The notes: generated from the letters alone by a model not told the origin. 64,000 nucleotides of DNA from Ammoniphilus oxalaticus (GCF_003609605.1 NZ_MCHY01000008.1:248001-312000); one strand, 5' to 3'. Shown: positions 47,440 to 56,201, counted from the stretch's first letter. Program-made: numbers and translations.

Positions 47440-47516
47440 GGCGGTCGTGGCGAAGTGGTTAACGCATCGGATTGTGGCTCCGACACTCGTGGGTTCGATT
47501 CCCATCGGCCGCCCCA
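47440..47516 (+). tRNA. tRNA-His (GTG)
   Basis: Acceptor GCGGTCG/CGGCCGC, with an extra G at 47440 facing discriminator C, as in all tRNA-His. Anticodon loop ATTGTGGC (GTG), T arm GTGGG-TTCGATT-CCCAT, CCA encoded. Confidence 0.94.
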
Positions 47517-47520
47517 ACAA

Positions 47521-47595
47521 GGGAGCATAGCCAAGTGGTAAGGCGCGGGTCTGCAAAACCTTCATTCCCCGGTTCAAGTCCGGGTGCTCCCTCCA
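47521..47595 (+). tRNA. tRNA-Cys (GCA)
   Basis: Acceptor GGGAGCA/TGCTCCC, anticodon loop TCTGCAAA (GCA), T arm CCCGG-TTCAAGT-CCGGG, encoded CCA. It starts 5 nt after tRNA-His. The acceptor and D arm are ordinary, so it is not a tRNA-Sec. Confidence 0.94.
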
Positions 47596-47665
47596 ACTCA
47601 GTACGTCTTGGCGTAATTGGGATTCCCGTTCAGCTTTGTTTATGTGTAGCGCGAAGTATTAAAAT

Positions 47666-47742
47666 GTCCCAGTAGCTCAGTTGGATAGAGCAACGGCCTT
47701 CTAAGCCGTGAGTCGGGAGTTCGAATCTCTTCTGGGACGCCA
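47666..47742 (+). tRNA. tRNA-Arg (TCT)
   Basis: Acceptor GTCCCAG/CTGGGAC, D arm GCTCAGTTGGATAGAGC, anticodon loop CTTCTAA (TCT), T arm with GGGAG-TTCGAAT-CTCTT, encoded CCA. Confidence 0.93.
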
Positions 47743-47757
47743 CTCTTATGAATAATG

Positions 47758-47936
47758 ATTCCTGCGATGTTCGTAGCATTTTTATGTTTCGAACCTTAAA
47801 TTTTGTTTCGGGATTCCGATATTTGATTTGTGGACGTTATGCCCGCGCTGCGGGAAAGCGGAAATGAACGTGAGGAGACCCACCTGTCGAGCGCAGGTTA
47901 TGAAACAAACTAATGTTACGGCATACGCGGGATTTT
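47758..47936 (+). ncRNA. ssrS: 6S RNA
   Basis: 6S RNA mimics an open promoter and sequesters sigma-A RNA polymerase in stationary phase. Ends are complementary: TCCTGCG (47760-47766) with CGCGGGA (47926-47932). The 5' part TGCGATGTTCGTAGC matches the conserved GAUGUUCGyarGC, the middle CCGATATTTGATTTGTGG matches CCGAUAUUU, and the 3' part GTTACGGCATACGCGGG matches the conserved GCGGCAUCUCGG-type end. The length of about 178 nt is normal. A terminator follows 15 nt later, and a TATGAA box at 47747 or read-through from tRNA-Arg could supply the transcript. The call was made by eye from conserved blocks. Confidence 0.82.
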
Positions 47937-47950
47937 ACTATGTATTTAAA

Positions 47951-47983
47951 ACTCATCGTTATTAATAACGATGAGTTTTTTTA
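47951..47983 (+). terminator. Terminator after 6S RNA
   Basis: ACTCATCGTTA (47951-47961), TTAA loop, TAACGATGAGT (47966-47976), then seven T residues. Confidence 0.93.
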
Positions 47984-48109
47984 TTTGGCTTTAATCAGCT
48001 CTAAAAAGCCTCTTTCTAAAGTATGCGTAATTGACAAGCGTAACTCGCACATATAATAAGATTAACAGCGGGTTGTAATCAGATTGTCGATGAAAAGAGG
48101 AGAGGCAAA

Positions 48110-49732
48110 ATGATAAAGAGCATAGGGGAGTTAATGAGCGACGATATCCAGGCGCAACGGGACCAAAATTTCCTCATTTATTATGATCGGCATGGCAAGC
48201 GAACCGAGACAAGTTATGCCGATTTTATTGAACGTGTTGGCTGTGTTGTTCAATTCTTAGATAAACAAGGCATTCGACGGGGGGATCGAATCATTACGCT
48301 CATGCAGAATAAAGTTGAACAAGTCACCATCTATTTCGCTGCATGGGCAATGGGTGTTTGCGTTGCGCCTGTCAATCTTGCTGAATCAGACGACCGTATT
48401 CGATTTATCGTTGAGCAGAGCATGGCGAGAGCTATTTTTGTTCAATCAGAAGCAAGCAACAAAGTGAAAAAATTGTTGATGCGAAATCAAGTTGAAACGA
48501 GTGTGTTTTCAGTTGAAGCAGATGACTCACGCCCTTTATTTGCGCAAGCAGGTCGAGAATGGAAGGCGCTGCTGAATAGTTCGATAGATGATGAGGCTTT
48601 AATTGTTTATACATCGGGTACGACAGGGAAGCCAAAGGGCGTTATCCTTAAACAAAAAAACTTATTGTATGACGCGGAAGCGATCGCCGAATGGCATCAG
48701 TTGCAGCAAGGAATTCGAATGATGTGTGTGTTGCCTATCCACCATGTAAATGGCATTGTCGTTACCCTTGTGACGCCATTTTTCTGTCGGGGGACGGTTA
48801 TTCTTAACGAACGGTTCAGCGTAAGTTATTTTTGGGAAAGAATTGATCGGGAGCAGGTTCAGATTGTTAGTGTTGTGCCAACATTATTGGAATTTTTATT
48901 AGAAGTTGATAAAGAATTACAAAGGGTTTCGTTTACGTCATTGCGTCATATTATTTGTGGGGCGGGGCCATTGCTTGTTGAAACAGCGCTATCGTTTGAA
49001 AAGAAGTTTAATGTTCCGATTATTCACGGCTACGGTCTATCTGAAACAACATGCTACTCTAGTTTTCTTCCAATCGATTTATCGGATGAGGAGCGAAGGG
49101 TATGGTTGTCAAAGTATGGATTTCCATCGATCGGAACCCCGATTAAACACAATCAGATGGCGATTTTAGATGAGCATGGAACGAAGCAAGCAGAGGGCAA
49201 GCGCGGTGAAATTGCGATACGGGGTGAAACGGTTATGGAAGCCTATGATAAAAGAGCGGATGCGAATGCAGAGGCGTTTCGACATGGAGGTGGATGGTTT
49301 ATGACTGGTGATGAGGGCTTTTACAAAAATGATCAACACGGCAGGCCTTTTTTCTTTATTACGGGCCGGATCAAGGAACTGATCATTCGTGGCGGTATAA
49401 ATCTATCTCCTTTAGAAATCGATGAAGTATTAAAGAAGCATCCAAAAGTTCAGCATGCTTTAGCTGTCCCATTCGAAAATCGTTTCTACGGTGAAGAAAT
49501 TGCCGCCTATATCGTTCCCAAAGAAGGCATGACGGTAACAGAATCAGAGCTTATCCAACATTGCGCGCAGCGCCTGCCATTCATCAAGCAACCAAAGGTG
49601 TTTATTTTTGGCGATGAATTACCTTACACAGCGACAGGTAAACCGAAGAGATTGCAACTAAAGGAACAGTTAAAAAAACAATTAAGCGTTCATCGCAATA
49701 TCCAGTTTAGAGCAGAAAATGCGGATCGTTAA
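48110..49732 (+). CDS. AMP-dependent acyl-CoA synthetase/ligase
   Basis: ANL-superfamily enzyme that activates a carboxylic acid as acyl-AMP and then a thioester. The 540 residues carry A3 YTSGTTGKPKGVIL (about 165), A5 HGYGLSETT (about 307), the TGD motif MTGDEGF (about 400), the hinge ITGRIKELIIRGGINLSP and the A10 lysine in PYTATGKPKRLQL. The acyl substrate is unknown. ATG 48110 has AGAGGAG upstream. It is transcribed alone and ends in a shared terminator with the small gene on the other strand. Confidence 0.88.
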   Translation: MIKSIGELMSDDIQAQRDQNFLIYYDRHGKRTETSYADFIERVGCVVQFLDKQGIRRGDRIITLMQNKVEQVTIYFAAWAMGVCVAPVNLAESDDRIRFIVEQSMARAIFVQSEASNKVKKLLMRNQVETSVFSVEADDSRPLFAQAGREWKALLNSSIDDEALIVYTSGTTGKPKGVILKQKNLLYDAEAIAEWHQLQQGIRMMCVLPIHHVNGIVVTLVTPFFCRGTVILNERFSVSYFWERIDREQVQIVSVVPTLLEFLLEVDKELQRVSFTSLRHIICGAGPLLVETALSFEKKFNVPIIHGYGLSETTCYSSFLPIDLSDEERRVWLSKYGFPSIGTPIKHNQMAILDEHGTKQAEGKRGEIAIRGETVMEAYDKRADANAEAFRHGGGWFMTGDEGFYKNDQHGRPFFFITGRIKELIIRGGINLSPLEIDEVLKKHPKVQHALAVPFENRFYGEEIAAYIVPKEGMTVTESELIQHCAQRLPFIKQPKVFIFGDELPYTATGKPKRLQLKEQLKKQLSVHRNIQFRAENADR

Positions 49733-49792
49733 TCGATTACAAGAGAGTAGAATGTTATGTAAGTTACAAGCTTGCCTGTTTTTGTCGCAAAA

Positions 49793-49826
49793 TAAAAACG
49801 AGATTGCGGTAAGCAATCTCGTTTAT
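49793..49826. terminator. Bidirectional terminator between the acyl-CoA ligase and YqzM-like genes
   Basis: AAACGAGATTGC (49796-49807) pairs with GCAATCTCGTTT (49813-49824). The A-rich left flank gives a T run on the minus strand, so it serves mainly the small minus-strand gene. Confidence 0.85.
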
Positions 49827-49838
49827 GTGTGAAGTTAA

Positions 49839-49967
49839 CTACGCGGCGTGCATCAGACTTGCAATTGTAAAAATAATGGCGATCAGAATAAAGAATCCAA
49901 ATGATACGCCGAAACCGATAATATTGTCGACCATATCATGTTGCGTTGCGTCACGTTTATATTCCAT
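49839..49967 (-). CDS. YqzM-like single-pass peptide, 42 residues
   Basis: The minus strand from ATG 49967 reads MEYKRDATQHDMVDNIIGFG, then VSFGFFILIAIIFTIASLMH and ends in AA. The polar N-terminus, the GFGVSFGFF block and one helix resemble the tiny Bacillus membrane protein YqzM, whose role is unknown. GGGAGGTGACGA gives a strong ribosome site, and a terminator follows its stop, so it is likely a real gene. Confidence 0.7.
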   Translation of the reverse strand: MEYKRDATQHDMVDNIIGFGVSFGFFILIAIIFTIASLMHAA

Positions 49968-50069
49968 GAGTCGTCACCTCCCATTACATCTCTCATATTT
50001 TAACATATCCACAATACTAATATAGTATCATATCGACAGGGCTTGGTAAATCCATTTATCGTTGCCTTG

Positions 50070-50600
50070 TTAAGGGATTTCAATTAACTGTTGAATCCAC
50101 TGCTCCATTTGTTCTTTTGTATGCAACCCCGGCGCTGCTTTCATAATCGTTTGATGGCGGTCTATAAAGAAAGTTGAAGGGATTGCTGTGACACGGTATT
50201 GTCTGGAAACTTGTCCGTTTGTGTCAAGTAAGATTGGAAATTGGAATTGGTAATCATTTACGAAGGCCTCAACTTTTTCTAGCTTGTCGTTGTGTGTTAA
50301 GTTTACGGCGTAAAATTGGACTTGATCACCGTATTTTTCGTGTAACTGCAAAAGAACGGGGGCTTCAATTTTACAAGGCCCGCACCATGATGCCCAAAAA
50401 TTAACAACCACGGGCTTATTCAGATTTTTTAATTTATACTTTTTACCGTCCAGTCCCTCCAAATCGAAGCTGGGCGAGCGATAGCCGACTTCTGGTTGCT
50501 CCGGCATCGCATTATTTTGTTCACGATTACTTAGATTGCCGTATAAGGCTCCGATGACTAAAAGCAGGACAATAGCGCCGATTAATAGGTTCCGCTTCAA
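50070..50600 (-). CDS. ResA/TlpA-like membrane-anchored thiol-disulfide oxidoreductase
   Basis: Extracytoplasmic thioredoxin-fold protein of 176 residues. An N-terminal anchor (about 5-22) precedes a TlpA/ResA-type domain: SPSFDLEGLDGKKY, VVNFWASWCGPCKIEAPVL with active-site CGPC at about 72-75, and the cis-Pro in VTAIPSTFFID. ResA reduces heme-binding cysteines of apocytochrome c. CcdA, encoded 19 bp upstream on the same strand, would supply electrons. Other extracytoplasmic reductant roles, such as in spore cortex (StoA), are possible. Confidence 0.87.
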   Translation of the reverse strand: MKRNLLIGAIVLLLVIGALYGNLSNREQNNAMPEQPEVGYRSPSFDLEGLDGKKYKLKNLNKPVVVNFWASWCGPCKIEAPVLLQLHEKYGDQVQFYAVNLTHNDKLEKVEAFVNDYQFQFPILLDTNGQVSRQYRVTAIPSTFFIDRHQTIMKAAPGLHTKEQMEQWIQQLIEIP

Positions 50601-50619
50601 GCTCCACTTCCCTCCTCAT

Positions 50620-51336
50620 TTAAAATCCAGTAAAACCACCGTAAATGGAAATTAACCAGATGGTGATATCCGTCATTTTGTTTGTGTATAAAAGAACGCC
50701 TAATAAAATCATCATGATTCCGCCGAACTTCATCATCTTCTGTGAATGTCGCTGGATCCATTGTGTTCGGCCAATAAAAAAGGCCATGATGATAAAAGGG
50801 AGGGCAAATCCGAGTGTATAGGCTACAATCAACGGAATGCCTTGGTTTGGGTCACTGGCGCCGATTGTTAGAACAGCGGTAAGGATTGGACCGATGCAAG
50901 GGGTCCATCCAGCGGCAAAGGAAACGCCGACAAGAACCGAACCGAAGTAACCCGCGGGTTTCTTGGCTAGATCAAACCGTTTTTCCCTCATAAACAAGGA
51001 TGGTTTAAACAAACCGACCATAAATAGTCCCATCACTAAAATTAAAATTCCGCCTAATTGACGAATCAGATTTTGGTACTGCGCAAACAGAGAACCGAGC
51101 AATGTAGCGGTTAAGCCGAGTGAGATAAAAATAATCGAAAAGCCTAGCACAAAAAATAACGTATGGATCATGGCTTGTCTAAAAATAATCGATCGATCTT
51201 CTTTCAATTTTGCTACTGAAATACCTGTTATGTAAGAGATATACGACGGATAGAGGGGGAGCGTGCAAGGGGAAATGAAAGATAAAAATCCCGCTCCAAA
51301 AGCAAGCCAAATTGTCGGGTTCATCGCTACATTCAA
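50620..51336 (-). CDS. ccdA: Cytochrome c biogenesis protein CcdA
   Basis: Six-helix membrane protein of 238 residues that passes reducing equivalents from thioredoxin to the outer face. The two conserved cysteines appear in FLSFISPCTLPLYPSY (about 24) and AAGWTPCIGPILTAVL (about 145). It precedes the ResA-like gene in one operon, and the pair forms a complete electron relay. It starts at 51336; the ribosome site AAGGAGTG lies a little upstream. Confidence 0.93.
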   Translation of the reverse strand: MNVAMNPTIWLAFGAGFLSFISPCTLPLYPSYISYITGISVAKLKEDRSIIFRQAMIHTLFFVLGFSIIFISLGLTATLLGSLFAQYQNLIRQLGGILILVMGLFMVGLFKPSLFMREKRFDLAKKPAGYFGSVLVGVSFAAGWTPCIGPILTAVLTIGASDPNQGIPLIVAYTLGFALPFIIMAFFIGRTQWIQRHSQKMMKFGGIMMILLGVLLYTNKMTDITIWLISIYGGFTGF

Positions 51337-51489
51337 GGTTGTTTGTCACTCCTTCTATTATGTCTAGCATAAGGCCTTTTTAAGCGTACCTTATTTAAAG
51401 ACTCTATTTTTATCATTCTATCATTGATTATGAAATTGAAGCAATGAAACAGTGGTTGAATGTTTCACGAGTAGCAATAATATTCTACT

Positions 51490-52218
51490 TTATTCTACAA
51501 ATTTTCTGACTCTTTCAGGGTGCTGCGTAATCAAGCCGTCTACGCGACAATCGAGGGCGAGGTTGATTTGACGCCAATGATTAACGTGATATGGGCAGAC
51601 AAGCAGGCCGTGTTCATGGCTTTGGGTAACGAAATCACGGCTGATTGCATTGATAGGAGGATGGATCACTCGCGCTCCAAGCTCCGACGCCATCCTCCAA
51701 GGTTCGTCAAGTTTTCCGAAATATAAAAAACCGCCAATAATTTGGTCGTCCAACGAAGCGATCTTTTTAATGCTCTTTGGATTAAATGAGGACAAAATAA
51801 CTTGTTGCTGCAGTTGGTACTTTTGAATTAATTTGATAATCGTCTGCTCGATTCCATCGTAACGAATCAGCGTATTTTTCATTTCGATATTGAGTAACGT
51901 TGGAAAATGAACGACCTTCTTAAGGATATCTTCTAATGTTGGAATCTTAATATGAGAATAACGAGGGTGAAACCAAGCTCCCGCGCTAAGTTGTTGGAGT
52001 TCTTTTAATGTAAACCTTTTTACTAAACCTCTTCCATTTGTTGTTCGATTTACCTTTTCATCGTGGATAACGACGGGGTGACCGTCTTTCGTAAGATGGA
52101 CATCAAATTCTAGCCCATTGGCTCCAAGCTGAATCGCTCTTCGAAAAGCGGGAAGCGTATTTTCAGGCAGAAGATGCGCGGCTCCTCGATGGGCAAAAAT
52201 CATTAAATTGGACTGCAT
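51490..52218 (-). CDS. Glycerophosphodiester phosphodiesterase family protein
   Basis: GDPD family, hydrolysing glycerophosphodiesters to glycerol 3-phosphate and an alcohol. The 242 residues form one TIM-barrel domain without a signal peptide. The motif FAHRGAAHLLPENTLPAF carries the HRG catalytic His and the Glu ligands, GLEFDVHLTKDGHPVVIHDE gives the ExD-x..HD pair, and NIEMKN is the next conserved strand. A UgpQ-like cytosolic enzyme is most likely. It starts at 52218 on the minus strand. Confidence 0.9.
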   Translation of the reverse strand: MQSNLMIFAHRGAAHLLPENTLPAFRRAIQLGANGLEFDVHLTKDGHPVVIHDEKVNRTTNGRGLVKRFTLKELQQLSAGAWFHPRYSHIKIPTLEDILKKVVHFPTLLNIEMKNTLIRYDGIEQTIIKLIQKYQLQQQVILSSFNPKSIKKIASLDDQIIGGFLYFGKLDEPWRMASELGARVIHPPINAISRDFVTQSHEHGLLVCPYHVNHWRQINLALDCRVDGLITQHPERVRKFVE

Positions 52219-52404
52219 ATGATCCCCACCTATTTTAAATCTCGTGTTCAGTCTATGCTCATTTTAAGCGGGTATGTCTTGGGATGAGAGGAGGAATTCG
52301 CTTTAGGCAGTAAGGACTGATTTGCAAAAATGGGCATTCCTTCGCCAATCTTGCGCTATAATATTACACTCAAATAAACAAAAAATTAGGGGGCGTTCAA
52401 AGGA

Positions 52405-53244
52405 ATGGATGATTGGATACGAAATCACGACGTTATTATTGATCCTACCAACAAAAGAATAAGAATATTGAACCCGCAATCCAATGAATTAAATGCGATG
52501 TTTATGAATCATTTACATTTAGCTGAAACAGAGACTGGCTTTACAAAGACGATCGTCTACGCCAAAAAACAAGATGTAGATTTTTTCCTTCAGCAAGGAT
52601 TTCGTCAGGAGGCAAAGATCGACGGCTATTTTAATGGGCAAAATGTATATTTACTATCTAAATTTCTTTCAGAAGATCGCGGTATAAATAAGTTTGAAAA
52701 AGAAGAAGATGAGATTGTTCAACTAGCGAACGGAAAGAACAGCCAAGCGGTTAGAAGACCCTTGCCAGAAGGGATGATCCTTCGGCAAGGGGCGCTAGAC
52801 GATGCTGAACAGATGGCTGCGCTGCTTCGGGTTGTGTTTAAAACTTATCCTACCCCTGTTCATGAACCAGATTATCTTAAAAAAGTAATGCAAGAAGATA
52901 CGTATTTTATGGTGATTGAGCATGAGGGGCGGATTATTGGACTCGCTTCGGCGGAAATGGTTCCTGAGCTAAACAATGTTGAGATATCAGATGCCGCAAC
53001 ACACCCGGATTATCGGGGACAAGGACTTTTAAGTCACCTCTTTTTTGCTCTAGAGGATGAAATGAAAAAAAGAAAAATTCCGTATCTGTACACACTGGCA
53101 AGGTCGCAATCAGCCGCGATGAATGTCACTGTTTCCAGACACGGGTTTCAATATACAGGTAGAATGGTGAACAATTGCGATATCTTTTCTGGGTTTGAAA
53201 ATATGAATGTTTGGGTTAAACCATTGCATTCAACGAAGGATTAA
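52405..53244 (+). CDS. ablB: Putative beta-lysine N-acetyltransferase (AblB/YodP)
   Basis: GNAT acetyltransferase of 279 residues. The N-terminal part (NHDVIIDPTNKRIRI) is typical of AblB, and the C-terminal GNAT domain has VEISDAATHPDYRGQGLLSH (acetyl-CoA loop) and RHGFQYTGRMVNNC. AblB acetylates beta-lysine, made by lysine 2,3-aminomutase (AblA/KamA), to the osmolyte N-epsilon-acetyl-beta-lysine. No aminomutase gene lies in the window. A TATAAT box at 52357-52362 and GGGGG before the ATG support a promoter and start. The next genes are yodT, yodS and yodR relatives, the B. subtilis kamA-cluster companions. Confidence 0.87.
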   Translation: MDDWIRNHDVIIDPTNKRIRILNPQSNELNAMFMNHLHLAETETGFTKTIVYAKKQDVDFFLQQGFRQEAKIDGYFNGQNVYLLSKFLSEDRGINKFEKEEDEIVQLANGKNSQAVRRPLPEGMILRQGALDDAEQMAALLRVVFKTYPTPVHEPDYLKKVMQEDTYFMVIEHEGRIIGLASAEMVPELNNVEISDAATHPDYRGQGLLSHLFFALEDEMKKRKIPYLYTLARSQSAAMNVTVSRHGFQYTGRMVNNCDIFSGFENMNVWVKPLHSTKD

Positions 53245-53263
53245 AAAGAAAGATTTTATATAT

Positions 53264-53330
53264 AGCAGCTAGGATCCGAGGCAGCCCATAAAGCGGCGCT
53301 GTTATTCGTTGCCTAGCTGCTGTGTTTTTT
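53264..53330 (+). terminator. Long-loop hairpin with T run between ablB and the aminotransferase
   Basis: AGCAGCTAGG (53264-53273) pairs perfectly with CCTAGCTGCT (53312-53321), with a 38-base loop, followed by GTGTTTTTT. It is a terminator, or an attenuator that could restrict read-through into the yodT gene. Confidence 0.6.
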
Positions 53331-53387
53331 CTCCACTGATCTTCATACAATGAATATAACTAGGATGATGTGAGGGGGAGAATCGGT

Positions 53388-54749
53388 ATGGATCAAAGAA
53401 GCCGTGTTATTAAACCCCATTTACAAAGTGAGCTGCCTATCATCTCTCATGGTAATGGCATTTATTTATATGATAAGCAAGGTAATCAGTATATTGATGG
53501 TAGTTCTGGCGCGGTAACAGCTAGCATTGGTCACGGTGTTGAAGAGATTATTCGAGCGGCTGTTCAACAGGCCGAGAATGTGTCTTTTGTTTATCGCTCT
53601 CAATTTACGAATCAACCTGCGGAAGACTTGGCTTTAAAATTAAGTGAATGGGCTCCTGGAGATCTAAATTGGAGTTTTTTTGTTAATAGCGGTTCAGAAG
53701 CGACGGAAACGGCAATGAAAATAGCGATTCAGTATTGGCAAGAAAAAGGCATGTCAGGAAAAAACAAAGTTCTATCTAGGTGGATGAGTTACCACGGTAT
53801 TACATTAGGGGCCTTATCCATGTCAGGCCACATTCTCAGAAGAAAGCGTTTTAATGCGTTGTTAGATCAACTCCCCTCAGTGTCGGCTCCTCATTGTTAC
53901 AACTGTCCATTAAATCAAACTTACCCATCTTGTCAATTAGCTTGTGTCCATGAATTAGAAGTTGCAATCCAGCGGATCGGCCCTGAAAATATAGCGGGTT
54001 TTATCGCGGAACCGATTATTGGAGCCTCAGGCGGCGCCGTTGTCCCACCGCCTGGTTATTATCAGGCTGTTCGACAAATTTGTGATCGCTATGAGATTCT
54101 GTTTATCGCAGATGAAGTTATGACGGGAATGGGTCGAACAGGGGCGAAATTCGCAATTGATCACTGGGGTGTCCAGCCTGATATTATGGCCCTGGGTAAA
54201 GGTTTAAGCGCTGGCTATACCCCAATTGCGGCAACGCTAGTTAGCGATCGAATTATCGAAACGATCGCGGCGGGTAGCGCCTCAATCATGGCAGGTCACA
54301 CGTTCAGCGCTAACCCTCAATCGGCTGCCGTTGCTTTAGCGGTTATTCATTATCTTGAAAGGAATAATTTAGTACAACAAGCGCAAATAAAAGGTGATTA
54401 TTTAAAAGACGGCTTAAATCGATTGAAGAAAAAGTTGCCGATTATTGGTGATGTAAGAGGGATGGGTTTGTTGCAAGGAGTAGAGTTAATGGCTGATCAC
54501 CAATCGCGTAAAACATTTCCGCTCAAAGCGGCTGTTACCCAGCGAGTTGTCCAACTGGCGATGGAGAAAGGACTAATCATTTATCCAGCTTTCGGAGGCT
54601 TGAATGGCATAGCCGGCGACGCGTTTTTAGTAGCCCCTCCCTTAACAATTAAGCAAGATGAACTTGATTTGATCATAGAGATAATAGAAGACGTCTTACT
54701 TGAAGTTCAGCAGGTATGCGTAAAAGAGGGCTTAATAGAAAACGATTAG
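53388..54749 (+). CDS. Class III aminotransferase (YodT-like)
   Basis: PLP-dependent omega-aminotransferase family protein of about 453 residues. It shows YIDGSSGAVTASIGHGV, the NSGSEATETAMKIA cofactor segment, FIADEVMTGMGRTG (conserved Asp), and the PLP lysine in MALGKGLSAGYTP (about 275). The set yodT-yodS-yodR matches the B. subtilis lysine-associated cluster and suggests transamination of a lysine-derived amino acid before CoA transfer. ATG 53388 is preferred over GTG 53370 because GAGGGGGAG then lies about 8 nt upstream. Confidence 0.87.
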   Translation: MDQRSRVIKPHLQSELPIISHGNGIYLYDKQGNQYIDGSSGAVTASIGHGVEEIIRAAVQQAENVSFVYRSQFTNQPAEDLALKLSEWAPGDLNWSFFVNSGSEATETAMKIAIQYWQEKGMSGKNKVLSRWMSYHGITLGALSMSGHILRRKRFNALLDQLPSVSAPHCYNCPLNQTYPSCQLACVHELEVAIQRIGPENIAGFIAEPIIGASGGAVVPPPGYYQAVRQICDRYEILFIADEVMTGMGRTGAKFAIDHWGVQPDIMALGKGLSAGYTPIAATLVSDRIIETIAAGSASIMAGHTFSANPQSAAVALAVIHYLERNNLVQQAQIKGDYLKDGLNRLKKKLPIIGDVRGMGLLQGVELMADHQSRKTFPLKAAVTQRVVQLAMEKGLIIYPAFGGLNGIAGDAFLVAPPLTIKQDELDLIIEIIEDVLLEVQQVCVKEGLIEND

Positions 54750-54765
54750 GCGAGGGGGAATGAAC

Positions 54766-55446
54766 GTGAAGATCACGACCCTGGAAAAAATCATGACCTA
54801 TTTTCAAGATGGGATGACGTTAATGATCGGCGGATTTGGCGGGGTCGGCAACCCGCCAACATTGATTGACGCAATCTTGCAGGCTGGCATTAGTGACATC
54901 ACCTTAATTAGCAATGATACAGCGTTTCCAGAAGTTGGCGTAGGGCAGCTAATTACTCAGCGAAGAATCAAAAAGGCGATTGTCTCGCATATCGGTTCAA
55001 ATCCGAATGCTGGAACGCAGATGACGGCAGGGGACCTTGAGGTCGAATTTTCTCCGCAAGGCACGTTAGCGGAACGGGTTCGGGCAGGAGGGGTTGGTCT
55101 CGGCGGCATTTTACTTGATATTGGGTTAAATACAATTGCTGAAGAAGGTAAAGAAAAAGTGTGGGTTGATGGCCGACCCTATTTGTTAGAAAAACCGTTA
55201 ACGGCTGAGGTGGCCATTATTCACGCGAAACAGGCAGATCCATTTGGAAATCTTATTTATGATACGAGCGCGAGAAATTTTAGTCCGTTAGTAGCAATGG
55301 CTGGTGAGATTACGATAGCTGAGGTGGATGAGATCGTTGAAGTCGGCGAGCTTGATCCAGAGGCGGTGGTGACTCCGGGCGTATTTGTCGATTGGATCGT
55401 GCCTAGTAAAGGAGTGAATTGGAAATGGGCATGGGAAAAAACATAG
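54766..55446 (+). CDS. 3-oxoacid CoA-transferase subunit A (YodS-like)
   Basis: Alpha subunit of a family I CoA transferase. It has MIGGFGGVGNPPTLIDAI (the GGF-GxxG CoA-binding start), the LISND segment, and FSPQGTLAERVRAGGVGLGG, as in AtoD/ScoA. Residue count is about 226. GTG 54766 is preferred over ATG 54760, since GAGGGGG abuts the ATG. The C-terminus overlaps the start of the B-subunit gene by about 20 bp. The substrate pair (acetoacetate-like acid and an acyl-CoA) is only inferred. Confidence 0.88.
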   Translation: MKITTLEKIMTYFQDGMTLMIGGFGGVGNPPTLIDAILQAGISDITLISNDTAFPEVGVGQLITQRRIKKAIVSHIGSNPNAGTQMTAGDLEVEFSPQGTLAERVRAGGVGLGGILLDIGLNTIAEEGKEKVWVDGRPYLLEKPLTAEVAIIHAKQADPFGNLIYDTSARNFSPLVAMAGEITIAEVDEIVEVGELDPEAVVTPGVFVDWIVPSKGVNWKWAWEKT

Positions 55447-56096
55447 CGATTAGACACTTGATTGCCAAACGGGCCGCTCAGGAAATTAAAGAGGGGATGG
55501 TTATTAATTTAGGGATTGGGATCCCTACACTAGTGGCTGATTATATCCCAGAAGATCAACATGTGTTGCTTCATGCTGAAAACGGTATTTTGGGAACGGG
55601 TCCGACTCCTGCGGAAGGGGAGGAAAACCCGATGCTTTGTAATGCGGGCGGGTTCCCCGTGTCGGTGAAGGCGGGAGCGTCCTACTTTGACTCAGCGATC
55701 GCTTTTGCGATTACGCGTAGAGGCAAACTGGATATGACGATCCTTGGGGCGCTTGAAGTAAGTCAAACAGGAGACTTAGCTAATTGGATTGTTCCAGGGA
55801 AACGAGTGCCCGGTATGGGAGGGGCAATTGATTTAGCCCAAAAAGCAAAGAGAGTCGTCATCGTCACAAACCATTGCAATAGGCAAGGGAAAAGTAAGAT
55901 TGTAAAAGAATGCGTGTTGCCGTTGACAGCTAAAGCTTGTGTCGACCTGATTATTACAGAGCGCGCAGTAATGGAAGTGACGGGATCAGGACTTATTTTA
56001 ACCGAAGTAATGGAGCCGTATACAATTGAGGAAGTGATTGAATCGACAGAAGCAGATTTGCTTATTTCTAATCAGATCAAATGGGTAAAAGGATAG
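55425..56096 (+). CDS. 3-oxoacid CoA-transferase subunit B (YodR-like)
   Basis: Beta subunit of the same heteromeric CoA transferase, about 223 residues. The catalytic glutamate is expected in LLHAENGILGTGP (E-N-G). INLGIGIPTLVADYI and the GAFPVSVKAG-type stretch (GGFPVSVKAGASYFDS) are further marks. ATG 55425 is chosen because AAAGGAG is 10 nt upstream; TTG 55419 is the other option. It overlaps the A-subunit gene, giving tight stoichiometric coupling. Confidence 0.9.
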   Translation: MGMGKNIAIRHLIAKRAAQEIKEGMVINLGIGIPTLVADYIPEDQHVLLHAENGILGTGPTPAEGEENPMLCNAGGFPVSVKAGASYFDSAIAFAITRRGKLDMTILGALEVSQTGDLANWIVPGKRVPGMGGAIDLAQKAKRVVIVTNHCNRQGKSKIVKECVLPLTAKACVDLIITERAVMEVTGSGLILTEVMEPYTIEEVIESTEADLLISNQIKWVKG

Positions 56097-56124
56097 GCCG
56101 AGGCCTCGGTCTTATCCTTTTTTT
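56088..56124 (+). terminator. Terminator of the CoA-transferase operon
   Basis: AAAGGATAGGCCGA (from 56088) pairs with TCGGTC-T-TATCCTTT (to 56120) with one bulge and a GGCC loop, followed by T residues. It includes the yodR stop codon. Confidence 0.85.
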
Positions 56125-56201
56125 CGTGGTAACAAGCTCGTTATAAGTAAAAATTATGTTACTTATAATATAAATTTTACTTATTGAATGTGCTGCTTTC
56201 C

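Noticed and set aside
47521-47595. tRNA with a Cys anticodon considered as tRNA-Sec
   Set aside because: It has a GCA anticodon, a normal 7-bp acceptor and no long variable arm.
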